DNA of 11,471 nucleotides from Larix sibirica (Eukaryota > Streptophyta > Pinopsida > Pinales > Pinaceae). This document shows positions 1-9,111 of the stretch, in pieces. Each line of letters begins with the position of its first letter. Positions within the stretch are counted from its first letter, which is position 1. A program made the translations under genes and the position numbers. The DNA lies in the NCBI GenBank assembly GCA_004151065.3, contig NWUY0300001805.1, positions 32,805-44,275 of the forward strand, in the 5' to 3' direction. The notes under the pieces are model-generated. The model did not search any database. It worked only from the letters and a program-made list of their open reading frames with translations, and was not told the DNA's origin.

Positions 1-742
1 AGCACTATGTGACATTATTTCCAATATGCATTGTGTCAAACAAATGAGCTACTTGTAGTTCTCATAATATGGATACTAACTAAATTGGGTAGAGTATAAT
101 TTCAAATCTCGTGGAAATTGACAATGATAACCTTTGAGAAGTATCAATGGAAGATTATATTTTATTAATCAAGGTAAGTATAAAAATCTAAAAATAAATA
201 CAACTGACATAGAACCAATTGCTTACCATGGATCTTCTCAAATTCCTTTTCCATAGTTGAAGTTCCATTCTTCATGGTTTTTTCCTCTCTTCCTTCCCAT
301 TAAAGTCATTTTTTTTGGTAATTCGACACATATGGTCCTTATGGAGAAAATGTCTAAACATAATGTACACCTCATTTCCTAAACTTGTTGAGCATCCATA
401 TATTGTTCTTGGACCACATACTGGATAGGCATATTTTCCCTTTGTTTGAATCCCTGCAAATTNACTCTGAATACTTCCACTTGAACAACCTTCTCAATCT
501 CAATCTTCACTTTTCCACTTCAAGCCTGCAATACATAATTAATCTTTGTCCAAGAAGCAGGAAAATATTTTCTCTACTCCACAGAGTTGTCATCCTTCAA
601 TTTCAACGTAAATTTAAAATCAAAATTTTAATTACCTTTGTTTCCTTCGTGGCAGCTTCAATTCCCTTTCTGCTCATATTCTTCTTCCACCAAGAGCAAT
701 TGTTGCTATGATCTCCTTTAAGTGCACGAAGAATATTTTTCT
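1..742 (-). mobile_element. Internal region of a degenerate copia-type retrotransposon (partial)
   Basis: This stretch lies immediately downstream, in minus-strand sense, of a copia-type primer-binding site, so by position it should hold the leader and start of gag. No intact gag is visible. The best minus-strand stop-free run is at 382-519 (46 codons). It is hydrophilic and includes the short string KVKIEIEK, loosely like the KIEIEKFNG string near the start of plant copia gag proteins, but the match does not continue. An ambiguous base sits at 463 inside this run. The plus-strand frame over 385-711 is antisense to the element and looks like composition rather than coding. The rest (1-370) is AT-rich with nothing I recognise, and the element may already have ended there. 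The element would extend beyond the left edge. Confidence 0.35.
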
Positions 743-754
743 GCTCTGATACCA
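743..754 (-). other. Primer-binding site for initiator-Met tRNA (minus strand)
   Basis: Read on the minus strand, these 12 bases are TGGTATCAGAGC, the usual plant Ty1/copia primer-binding site complementary to the 3' end of initiator methionine tRNA. Five bases (TCAAG on the minus strand) separate it from a LTR-like end ...CCTACA at 760. That is the expected geometry for the LTR / spacer / PBS junction, and it fixes the orientation: the 5' LTR lies at higher coordinates and the body runs toward base 1. Confidence 0.75.
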
Positions 755-759
755 CTTGA

Positions 760-2031
760 TGTAGGAGGGATCAACAAAACCAATCCCAAACTCCTTTCCC
801 AGGATTATTCTAGTTCCAAATTTAGTAGAACCTCCAAACTTAGCAAAATTAGCTAAGTTTTTCTCCAAACAGTCGTTGAAGGGCAGACTTCAAACTATCG
901 GTGAGCTGGATTTCATAAGAATTATGTGTCTCACCTAAAGGCTAAGCATCGAGCAAGTGTGCCTTCCAAAACTACTTTGGAACATTGAATTAGAAGCAGG
1001 TCATATCAATAGTGGATTTGAATTGGCTTAGGGTGAATTTGATGGATATTTCGCATCCTCTCTATCCATTAACCCTTGTACTCTTTCTCACAGTGAAATC
1101 CTTTTTCCTTCATCGATCACTTTGGAGACTTCCTCGTCCGTTTATTTTTGGCCATGAGGGACGATTTATTTCAGGTTTTCGCAGATCTAACTCCCGCGCA
1201 CTTGACTCGTAGAAATGCTACGTGGGATGTCAATATCCTTGCTTTGATCTTGACTGTTCAACTTCTATCAAAATCAACTGTTATGACTATGCATTGATTG
1301 ATCAGAGAATGATCAATCAAATTCAATCAATTTTCACTAGTCTTGATCTCCCTTTCTAAACCTACAGATCATCTCTTGAATAGAAAATATAATTTCAATT
1401 AAACTTATCCAATTCAATTTCACAGGCTCATTCCAATCCAACCATGAGATTCACCTGCAGCTTCATATACGAAGGAGCATCGATTCTTTCAGTGATCAAT
1501 GACATAGGGTTTAAAGTGCAAATTATAACAATTACTCATGCACTCACACACAAAGATCAATCAAACATCTTTTTCAACATTCAATTATCTAAAACGCAAA
1601 CTTCAGGATACTACATACACACAGAGTAATACTGCATTTAACAGGTATTCAAACTGTCAACATTTCATAAGTCACACACAAAGGCAGTTACTTTCCTATC
1701 ATAGTTCATACATACAGAGAATTATTCTTCCATTGACTACCCAACATAATTCATCCATTGATACAGAGATATGCATAATTATCCTTAACTTCATTCAATC
1801 ATAAGAAACCAATACATTCACATAGATTCATAACCTATGTTCTGATCTTCATAGGCCTAATATAACCATGATCACCTTCCTTGGCCTGATTTACCTTGTT
1901 TGGTCACCTCTAGCCTAATTTACATTGTTTGGCCACCGCCCTTATGCCTCGTAGTCTTACACACCTTTATACAAAAGGATTCTGAAACCAATTATGGTTC
2001 AAATCCAAAAACCTCTCAACACACTCCTACA
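760..2031 (-). mobile_element. Putative 5' LTR of the copia-type element
   Basis: The inner end is well placed: TGTAGGAGGG starts at 760, five bases outside the primer-binding site. The outer end is less sure. The best candidate is CTCCTACA ending at 2031, a perfect 8-bp inverted match to TGTAGGAG, giving a 1272-bp LTR bounded by TG and CA. An alternative outer end is 2332 (...CCTCCTTCACA), which would give a 1573-bp LTR. A TATA-like TGTATAAAGG occurs on the minus strand near 1963-1972. It would lie very close to the LTR start under the first boundary but at a more normal U3 distance under the second, so the longer version remains possible. Contents are AT-rich except for a GC-richer patch at about 1120-1230. 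No gene is present. The second LTR is not in the window, so neither end can be confirmed by LTR-LTR identity. Confidence 0.45.
1294..1320. repeat. Perfect 11-bp inverted repeat inside the LTR
   Basis: Arms TTGATTGATCA (1294-1304) and TGATCAATCAA (1310-1320) are exact reverse complements with a 5-base loop (GAGAA). It lies within the LTR, possibly in the transcribed part. It could be a fold in the element's RNA or a paired protein-binding site (each arm contains TGATCA); no function can be assigned. Confidence 0.7.
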
Positions 2032-2405
2032 TCTTATCAATTGTTTCTAAGATTAGCAAACTCTCAATCCTATATCTATGAATCGCTCATGAGATATTAA
2101 ACCTTCATCAAATGCTACCACTAGTTGTAGACTTTAGTTACACAACTCACTAAATGACTCATCACTCACCTAGTGACTCATCATCTATCTAAAATCACAC
2201 TAAAAACTTAGTATTGTTTACAATATTTCATCAAAGGACCATTAATTCAAAAATGAAGACCCCTTCTAGGTCCGATCAAAAGTACAAGGTTTTGAAGGTA
2301 GGACGCTCCTGCATTATAATGCCTCCTTCACATGTAAATGTATTAAGTGGTTTTGTAATATAATACAACACATAATCCATTTTTAAATTAATGCATTCAG
2401 GAATG
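2032..2405. other. Gene-free stretch; possible outer part of the LTR
   Basis: There is no coding signal. The part up to 2332 has the same texture as the LTR and would be U3 if the alternative boundary at 2332 is right; in that case TGTAA at 2333-2337 would be the candidate target-site duplication. A perfect 12-bp palindrome GCATTATAATGC lies at 2311-2322, and a near-palindrome (CTAC...GTAG centred on ACTAGT) lies near 2115-2130. Short repeated phrases based on ACTCATCA occur at about 2155-2190. Confidence 0.4.
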
Positions 2406-2937
2406 ATGTGCACTTAGCATACCATACACATTTCTAATCCATGCATGTTCTTTAAATTGTGCATGCATTCTGTCATGTCATGGTGTGGTAGGCTGGCTGG
2501 AAACACGTGTGGTTGTTTGGATGGACCCATAGCAATATTGGGTATGGAAAATAATGTGTGAGAATTTTTAGTAGGCATGTTTATTCCTAATAATTCCTAC
2601 AAATTCTTGATAACACATATGTTTTTGAGAATGTATGCACATACTTGACAACACGTGTTATTGAGTACCCCATTGCTACTTTTTCGATCACATAACTTAT
2701 TTTTTTTGTTTTTGAGATTCAACTCAAGAACTAATTATTTGAGACTCAACAAAAAGGTACAGACTATTGGGTGACCTCCCATTTAGTTGTTTTAGGTTTT
2801 CCAATTATAGTTCGTTGCACCTAAATGATATTCCAATAGTTCAATTATATTCCAATTATATACCTTTTACTATAATTGGAATATACCTTTTCCCAGCTAA
2901 GCTTTTACAATAGTTGATTATTTTGAAAATGGAATAA
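2406..2937 (+). repeat. Left copy of a long direct repeat
   Basis: This segment aligns in the same orientation with 9112-9381. Block 1 (2406-2565 against 9112-9271) is 160 bases in both copies. I judge it at roughly 75-80% identical by eye, with many differences being C/T or G/A transitions. Block 2 (about 2740-2801 against 9273-9336) shares GAGACT/GAGACTT and the phrase ACTATTGGGTG. Block 3 (about 2907-2937 against 9352-9381) shares GAAAATGGAATAA. The left copy carries two extra segments, about 2566-2739 (174 bp) and about 2803-2906. Faint similarity (ATTTGGTGCATA against ATTTGGTACATA) continues a little beyond 2937. No gene is present. Confidence 0.75.
2846..2885. repeat. Strong hairpin (15-bp perfect arms)
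   Basis: Arms 2846-2860 (TATATTCCAATTATA) and 2871-2885 (TATAATTGGAATATA) are exact reverse complements around a 10-base loop. Related TTCCAATTATA and TTCCAATAG phrases occur just before, and TATACCTTTT is repeated at 2859 and 2882. The whole cluster lies in a segment absent from the right copy of the direct repeat, so it may be a small insertion of foldback or MITE type. No clear target duplication could be identified. Confidence 0.75.
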
Positions 2938-4520
2938 TCCAGTCGTCATGTATTTGGTGCATACGCCAAAGAGAGAGGAAAAGGTCCTAGGAATAGTAAA
3001 TAATTGTAGCAATTGATCCCATGGATCTTAGAATGAATTGAAGAATCTCACCTCTTTATTAATTAGACTTAGCAATAGGGAGCATAATTGCGAAATGAAA
3101 TAAAAACACCTCATAATAAAAAAAAACTTCTGGATACACACTAGTTTTTAACAACATATTAATACATAGTATCATGTAAAAGAAGATAAGAAAAGGGAAT
3201 AGGGTTCGTCTCTGCAATGTCCAACCAAGAATTTATGGGTTCTCATGCAAAATGTTTGGAAGCACATAGAAGTCAAATAGGTTATGAAAAGAATAATGCA
3301 TAAAATAATAAGAAGTTCATTAATATTAAAGTAAAGTGTATAATTATTTACTTCAAAATATTAACATAAATTGAATTTTGTAATCCTTAACATAATTTTT
3401 TTTTCAATAAAACATGTAATTTATTATTTTTTGTTTAAGCTGAAATCATTTACATATTACATAATTTTTTAAATGAGTTAGTTGATAAAAAGCTATGGCA
3501 AGAAAAAAATACATGTGTGTTTTAAGATTATGAAATATATCAAGTTAAAATGAAATTAAAAACATAAAACAATATTATTTGAAAATTTATTAATTTGAAA
3601 TCTATATAGTTAGATCTATATGTATGTGTAGTTTCATAAATGATGAATTTTTGTAGCTTATTTACAAATAACATGAGAAATATAGGTATTGAGACAAATT
3701 TAGAAAAATAAATGATGTTTTGATGTTTTTGCAACCAAAACCACCAAGTTTGTCATACCGACCTAAATCCATAACAATGTTTTGAATTCTCAATCCCACA
3801 AAGGAAATTTTAAGGAAATTTTGAATATGGGGAACACACATGCATGATAATAATGTATGTGTTTTATCAATAATATGTATGTTCATAGAATGTGCACATG
3901 CTATGTGAAAACAAATCACAAAAGGAGTACAAATACATGTTCTTTAACTCAACAATAACACTTTGGTTAAACAAGATCAACTCCAAGAGGTGAGCATCTA
4001 TATGTTATATTTTGTATGCCTCTATCTCTTTGATATTTTAACTCTCATTAGATCTTAGAAAAAGTATAATGAAATCAATCTTGTTCATGCCATTCAAGAG
4101 AGATGGTGTATTTGAACCAAAAAATTGAATCAATGAAGAAGAAGAATGAGAAGTACATTGCAGGAGGTTTGATTTCAACTCATTAAGTTTAATATGATAT
4201 TTTGTTTTTATCATCTCATTTATTATATCTATAAATCCATAAGTTGTCAATTAAAAATAAGAGAGTGTGTTTATGTTTATTAAGAGGGAGAAGTCAAGAA
4301 ATTATAGACCTAAGGGTAGGGGTAACTCCTCTTTCCACATAGTATCACTAATAAGATCTTTAAATTAAATTGACATTAATATAATTAGAGATCAATAACA
4401 CTAAGAACTTACATCCTTCTTGAATAATATAACTCAATTTAATTTTAAATCCCCTAAATGTATCCCAATTAGATGAATCTTAATGGACCTTATCATATGT
4501 TACAATCAATGTTCAAATTA
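2938..4520. other. AT-rich gene-free stretch
   Basis: I see no coding frame, RNA gene or recognisable transposon domain here. Short minus-strand frames at 3540-3919 and 4038-4250 are low-complexity and lack any motif, so I do not call them genes. A 10-bp inverted repeat with one mismatch lies at 3836-3862 (arms ACACATGCAT and ATGTATGTGT, 7-base loop). Short poly-A and poly-T runs are common. Confidence 0.6.
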
Positions 4521-5080
4521 TTCTTGTTCCTTTTCCCAATGCCCACATAAAACATACTCCTTATGTTGAATTCTTATGATATATTTGTTCATGGAAAATA
4601 ATCCTAACAAGGTTTTCTTAGGGAATAATGCCCATGTTTCTCCTCCCACAACCATCATACTACTCCTATGGCCCATTCTTATTGTGAAAAGCATAATAAA
4701 AATTCCCATATTCAGAATCATACTCTTTGTTCATAGCCATTATGCATGACAAATATTTATTTAGGGCCTGGATGCTTATTTTCCTCCCACGGCCATGGTA
4801 AAGACCTTGATACTCATATTTGTTGTGAAGAAATCCTAATTGAATTCATATCCCATGTGGAATCCAAATATCCCTTAGAAATGATTAAAGTGGTTGTTCA
4901 AGTCCTAGTTCATGTACCTTAGCTCATGAATGCTAATTTTGGACCTAAGTTCCTTGTTTTACTCCCTTGGAGATGGTACAGACAACAACACGCATTTTTA
5001 CTATAACATAATAATGGCGTGAAAGGTATTTCGTAAAGGAAAAATATCTCGTATAGAGGTCTTATGCAATTTTTTGAGAA

Positions 5081-5270
5081 CTACTACATGATTATTGATC
5101 CTAAGAAGACTCAAAAAGTGCAGTAACATCATATTTTCCTTCTTTTTAACAATGTTGAATGCCTTTACTACACTAGGTGAGGCCCAAAAATTCCTAATGA
5201 CACTAAGGTCCAACCAAAGGCCCTGAGACCCAAATATGGTTATTAAAACCTGTGAATGACATCCATATAC
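5081..5270 (+). repeat. B module, copy 1 of the higher-order repeat
   Basis: Starts at CTACTACATG and ends near GAATGACATCCATAT. Diagnostic internal phrases are GAAGACTCAAAAAG (from 5105), TATTTTCCTTC (from about 5132) and CTAATGACACTAAGGTCC (around 5194-5211). It differs from A-type units by its sequence between the TTTTCC phrase and the GAGACC phrase. The next copy starts 679 bases downstream. Confidence 0.75.
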
Positions 5271-5759
5271 CATCGAAAGGGTAGATCTCACTTAGAATGG
5301 ATTTGTGTGTCCTTTTAGGCCTTGTTCATGGCCATCAAGCTCTAGATTATTATATTAGGTCCGACTAATATTATGCAAAACATATTGATGGTGCCCATAT
5401 CCATGGCCAATAATAATTATAAATATCTTTTTAGGGATAATAGTTTTTTTTTCCTCCCCAAGTAATCTTATAGGCCTTAACTCCCATCAATCATTGAAAA
5501 TAACTCCTACTAGCATCCATATCCCACCTAAATACCATATATCCCTTGGATATGATTTGTGTGGTTGCTTGAGTCCTTATTTAGGGTCATTGAGGTTAGG
5601 AAAATAATCTTTTTTTTTGGGCCTAAGGCCCTTATTTTCCTGCATTGTCCACGATGTAGGCATCGAGAACCATTTTTACTATCAACAATTTACTAGTGGC
5701 ACCAAGGACCCCCTATAGAATAAAAATATCCCCTGCAAAGATATATTTTTTTTCAAGTA

Positions 5760-5946
5760 CTACTACATGAACCTTAACAATGAGAAGATTCAAATAAGTC
5801 CTTATCATATTATGTTCCTTCCATAATCATATTTAAGGTGTTGAGTGCATTATATAGTGTGAAAAATATAATATTGGAACTAAGGTCAATGCAAAGATAT
5901 TGATACCCAAATGTGGTGTTCAATCATATGAATGACACCCATATCT
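5760..5946 (+). repeat. B module, copy 2 of the higher-order repeat
   Basis: Starts at CTACTACATG and ends near GAATGACACCCATAT. It carries GAAGATTCAAATAAGTCC (from 5784), TGTTCCTTCCATAATCAT and ACTAAGGTC (5879-5887). It is the copy closest to the apparent consensus in its first half. The next copy starts 729 bases downstream. Confidence 0.75.
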
Positions 5947-6488
5947 CAATTGTAGGATAGGGATCCATTCTAAATGAAGTGTGTGGTTGTTCAATGCTGT
6001 CCATTGAGGTAGAAACTATTTCATTAGGGAATAAGCCCTTGTTTTCATCCCACGACCATGTTAGGGTTCTTGAGACCAATTCTTATGATGAAAATCATAC
6101 TTCTGGTTCTCATATTCCTAGTGGGAGACCATTCATGCCTATTAAGTACAAGAATAATTTGTTTAGGGCCTTTGTCCCTTACCTTCCTACCCCGATCATG
6201 GTATATTTTCCTAATCCAATGCTTATTGTGATAAAATTCTAATTGCATATACATCCCACATAGGGGCCTTGGATCTCTTAAAGAGGATTTGGGTGGTTGT
6301 TTGAGACCTTGCTTATTGTCATTAAGCATGAGGTGCTTCATTTTAGGGCTAAGGCCATTGCTTTCCTTGTTTATTCATTGCATAGGACTCAATAACCACT
6401 TTTATTGTAGAAAAATTACTAATGGAACCAAACACCCTCCACTTAGGCCAAATATATTCTACATAAGTATTATGTAGTTGTTGGAAAA

Positions 6489-6675
6489 CTATTACATGAA
6501 GCTTTGTCATGTGAAGATTAAAATATGTACTTATTTCCTTATTCCCTTGCCTAAGCATGTTCAAGGCCTCGAGTGCATCACATGGTGCAAAAAATATCCT
6601 AATGTCACTTAGGTCCAACCTGGGGGCCTTGAAACCAAACTATGCTACTAAAAAACTATGAATAGTATCAATAAA
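6489..6675 (+). repeat. B module, copy 3 of the higher-order repeat
   Basis: Starts at CTATTACATG, carries GAAGATTAAAATATG (from 6513), a GAGTGCATCACATGGTG phrase and AATGTCACTTAGGTCCAACC (6601-6620), and ends near ATAGTATCAATAAACC. The next copy starts about 741 bases downstream. Confidence 0.75.
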
Positions 6676-7229
6676 CCACCTAGATGCTAAAGACCCATTA
6701 GAGAGGTTTTGTATGTTGCTTTGGAACATTTTTCTTTCCCAACAAACTAAATAATATTTTTTAGGACCTAAGCCTTTGATTTTTCTCCCTTGGCCATTAT
6801 AGAGGTCCTAAAACCCATCCATATTATGAAAAAAAATTAATGGTGCCCATATCCCCAACCAAAAGCATTTTTCATAGTCATTTAGCACAAGAAAGGATTT
6901 TTTAGAGATTATGTTGCTTTTTTTCCTCCCGCAACCATCATACATGCCATGGCACCCATATATACTATGTAAAAAATCACAATTGTCCATATATCCTACC
7001 TAAAATCCATATATCTCTTAGAAATGATACATGCGGTGGTTTGGTGAAGTTTTCATTTAGGTTATTAAGCTCTAGAAGCTTCGTTTTGAACCTAATTCCC
7101 TTCCTTTCCTCCCTTGGACATGATACAAGCCCTAAAACCCCTTTTTAGTATGGAAAACATAATAATGGTGCCAAAGATTTCCCATAAGGGTTAATGATCC
7201 CATATAGAGGTTTTGTGTGGCTTTTTGAG

Positions 7230-7422
7230 GAATAATAAATGAAGTTTTATCCATAGAAGATTAAAATAAGTCCTTAGCACCTTATTTTCCTTCCATAATA
7301 ATGTTTTACGACCCCATGTGGACTATGTGGTGTGAAAAACCTCCCAATGTCACTAAGATCCAATTTGCATTACTAGAGAACCAAATCTAGTTTTCAAACC
7401 TATAAATGGTGCCATTAATGTA
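7230..7422 (+). repeat. B module, copy 4 (last) of the higher-order repeat
   Basis: Carries GAAGATTAAAATAAGTCC (from 7256), TATTTTCCTTCCATAATAA, GACTATGTGGTGTGAAAAA and AATGTCACTAAGATCCAA (7346-7363). Its start (AATAATAAATGAAG) is more diverged than in the other copies. No fifth B module is seen at the expected place near 7970-8160, where A-type sequence continues instead. Confidence 0.72.
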
Positions 7423-8314
7423 CATGGAGGATAGATATCCCCTAGAAAGGATCCTTGTTCTTGTTGAAGCAATTGTTCATGTTCATTGATCTTAATATTA
7501 TTTTTTTAGGGCCTAAGACTTGTGTTTTCCTCCCCAATTATTGCTAGCAATCCTAAGATGCAATCATGTTATGGAAACCATAATAATGGTGTAAATATTC
7601 CCATCCAAAGTCCTCGTTTAGGGATACTGTGCATGAAAAATATATGTTAACAACCTAAGACCCTTATTTTCTTCCCCTAGTCATGGTACAAACCCTAACT
7701 CATGTATGTGTTATGAAAAATAATCATGATAGAGCCTATATCTCACCAAGATGCAATAGATCACTTAGACACAATTTTCATTTTGGGCCCAAGGGCATTA
7801 TTTTACTCCACTAGATATGTTGTAGGCCTTGAGGCTGATTTTTGTTATGAAAAAATGATAATGGTGCAAAATATCCCCCACAATGGCCAACATACTATTG
7901 GTGCCAAAGATCTAATTAGTGCTCAAATAACCCTTAGAGAAGTTAGATGTGGTGGTTCAAGGCCTTGTTCATGGCCATTAACCTAGAAAATATTTGCTTT
8001 AAGCATACGGTCCTTGTTTTCCTACCCTATCCATGGTATAAACCCCAAAACCCATGCTTATCATGAAAAAGGAACTATTTGTGCCAATATTCCCCTTATA
8101 CACCCAAAAAATATTAATGGCACCCAAATACCCCCCCAAGGGAGGCTGGATATCCCTTTTAGAGTATCTCTGTGGAGATTAAAGGCCTTGTCCATGGCCA
8201 TCAAACCTGAAAATAATTTTTTGTCCTAAACCCCTTCTTCTACTCATCTTGCAATGGTCAATTTCATAATAGTCATTTTGTTGTGTAAAAGGATTTTGAT
8301 GGTGTCCACTACCC

Positions 8315-8328
8315 ATATATATATATAT
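8315..8328. repeat. (AT)7 microsatellite
   Basis: Seven uninterrupted AT dinucleotides lie inside the A-only end of the tandem array, following a CCCAT phrase where array units normally read CCCATATCCC. It probably grew by slippage from that CCCATAT. Confidence 0.9.
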
Positions 8329-8476
8329 GGATGTCTTGTTCATTGTCATTGAGAATGAAAAGAATTTCTTTAGGGCATGAGGCTCTTGTTTTACTGCCAT
8401 ATCCACGATTGAGGTCTTGTTATTTATTCTTATTATGTAACACATACTAATGGTCCCCATAATCCTCGTCATAAGT

Positions 8477-8566
8477 CTTTTCCATGACCATTGAGCATTT
8501 TTTTTAGAGAATGAGGCAGGCCTTTTCCATGACCATTGAGCATTTTTTTTAGGGAATGAGGCCCTT
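8477..8566 (+). repeat. 45-bp tandem duplication at the array's end
   Basis: Units 8477-8521 and 8522-8566 are nearly identical. Each holds TTTTCCATGACCATTGAGC, a T-run and AGAGAATGAGGC or AGGGAATGAGGC. The strong identity contrasts with the high divergence of the surrounding array, so this duplication is much younger than the array itself. Confidence 0.85.
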
Positions 8567-8589
8567 ATTTTCCTGCCCCATTCATGGTG

Positions 8590-9111
8590 AAAACAATGAG
8601 TTCCATATCATCACAATCAAATTATTAATTCTTTTGAATAGGTTTTCACAACTCATTATTGATTTAACAAGGTTTCACAAAAATTATGTTAAATAAAGGA
8701 AAATTCTTGTTGATGTTTCAATTCACATCAATGACTCATAGTTAGGTCATGTGGGTATGGAGATGGTTAATAATACATTATATACAAATTAATTATTAAT
8801 TATGACATGTATGCATGTTAAATATAGTTACAAGAATGATGGAAGGTCACTAAGATTTAATTTTAACCAAAAGCTTATTTGATTATGAAATGACATTATT
8901 GAACAATTAAATATCAAAGGTGAAAATTAATATCAAAGGTGAAAATTAATTAAATTATATTTAATATATTTAAACTGTATTTTATGAAAAAATAAATGAA
9001 TCATTTTTATATTAAAAAGATGCAAACTACAAAAAAACACTTAATTAGAGGTAAATATGTGAACATACAATGATCTTCGGTAATGTAGGAAATGAAATAA
9101 GTGAGGATTCT
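8590..9111. other. AT-rich gene-free stretch with a 19-bp tandem duplication
   Basis: No gene or transposon domain is visible. A 19-bp unit beginning ATATCAAAGG is present twice, exactly, at 8911-8929 and 8930-8948. Just before the right direct repeat, about 9088-9109 is purine-rich with scattered T (AGGAAATGAAATAAGTGAGG). It could be taken for a weak polypurine tract if the direct repeat were an LTR, but it is interrupted and I do not call it one. Confidence 0.6.

Larger units (their letters stand above)
4525..8580 (+). repeat. Ancient diverged tandem array with higher-order structure
   Basis: About 4 kb is built from recurring diverged motifs. The A-type motifs, in order, are: TTTGTGTGGTTGTT; then CTTGTTCATGGCCATTGAG; then a T-run followed by AGGGCCTAAGGCCC; then TTATTTTCCTCCC with CCATGGTA; then CCTTGAGACCCAT; then TATTATGAAAAA; then ATAATGGTGCCCATATCCC. 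Versions of the CATGGCCATT phrase occur near 4725, 4898, 5320, 5571, 5990, 6306, 6868, 7046, 7467, 7961, 8184, 8332, 8478 and 8523. A different B module is interspersed four times between 5081 and 7422, and from about 7430 on only A-type units are seen. Copies are too diverged for exact unit borders by eye. The open frames inside the array follow the repeat phase and show no protein motif; I do not call them genes. Confidence 0.8.

Noticed and set aside
385-711. Plus-strand open frame of 108 codons
   Set aside because: It is antisense to the copia element, contains the ambiguous base, is low-complexity (Leu/Phe/Ile-rich from AT-rich DNA) and has no motif.
674-868. Minus-strand 64-codon frame crossing the primer-binding site
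   Set aside because: It runs from the LTR through the PBS into the leader; WYQSR is just the translated PBS. Not a gene.
1444-2100. Several plus-strand short frames in the LTR
   Set aside because: Short, overlapping, Thr/Ser/His-rich by composition, without start context or motif, and antisense to the element.
2504-2657. CACGTG G-boxes at 2504 and 2652 (and 9700) as promoter elements
   Set aside because: No gene or TATA context nearby; the 2504 site is lost in the right copy (CATGTG). Six-base motifs arise by chance.
5979-6618. Overlapping frames on both strands in the array, 60-98 codons
   Set aside because: Both-strand openness in AT-rich repeats is expected by chance; no conserved motif. 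The shared antisense peptide of the B modules is kept only as a low-score finding.
7726-7986. Plus-strand 86-codon frame in the tandem array
   Set aside because: It follows the repeat phase, is not open in sister units, and shows no domain.
4525-8580. CRISPR-like or regularly spaced array
   Set aside because: Repeats are long, diverged and contiguous without unique spacers of fixed length, and the sequence is plant nuclear DNA.
9088-9111. Polypurine tract before the right direct repeat
   Set aside because: Interrupted by several T bases, and no primer-binding site matches after the left copy, so calling the pair LTRs on this ground is not justified.
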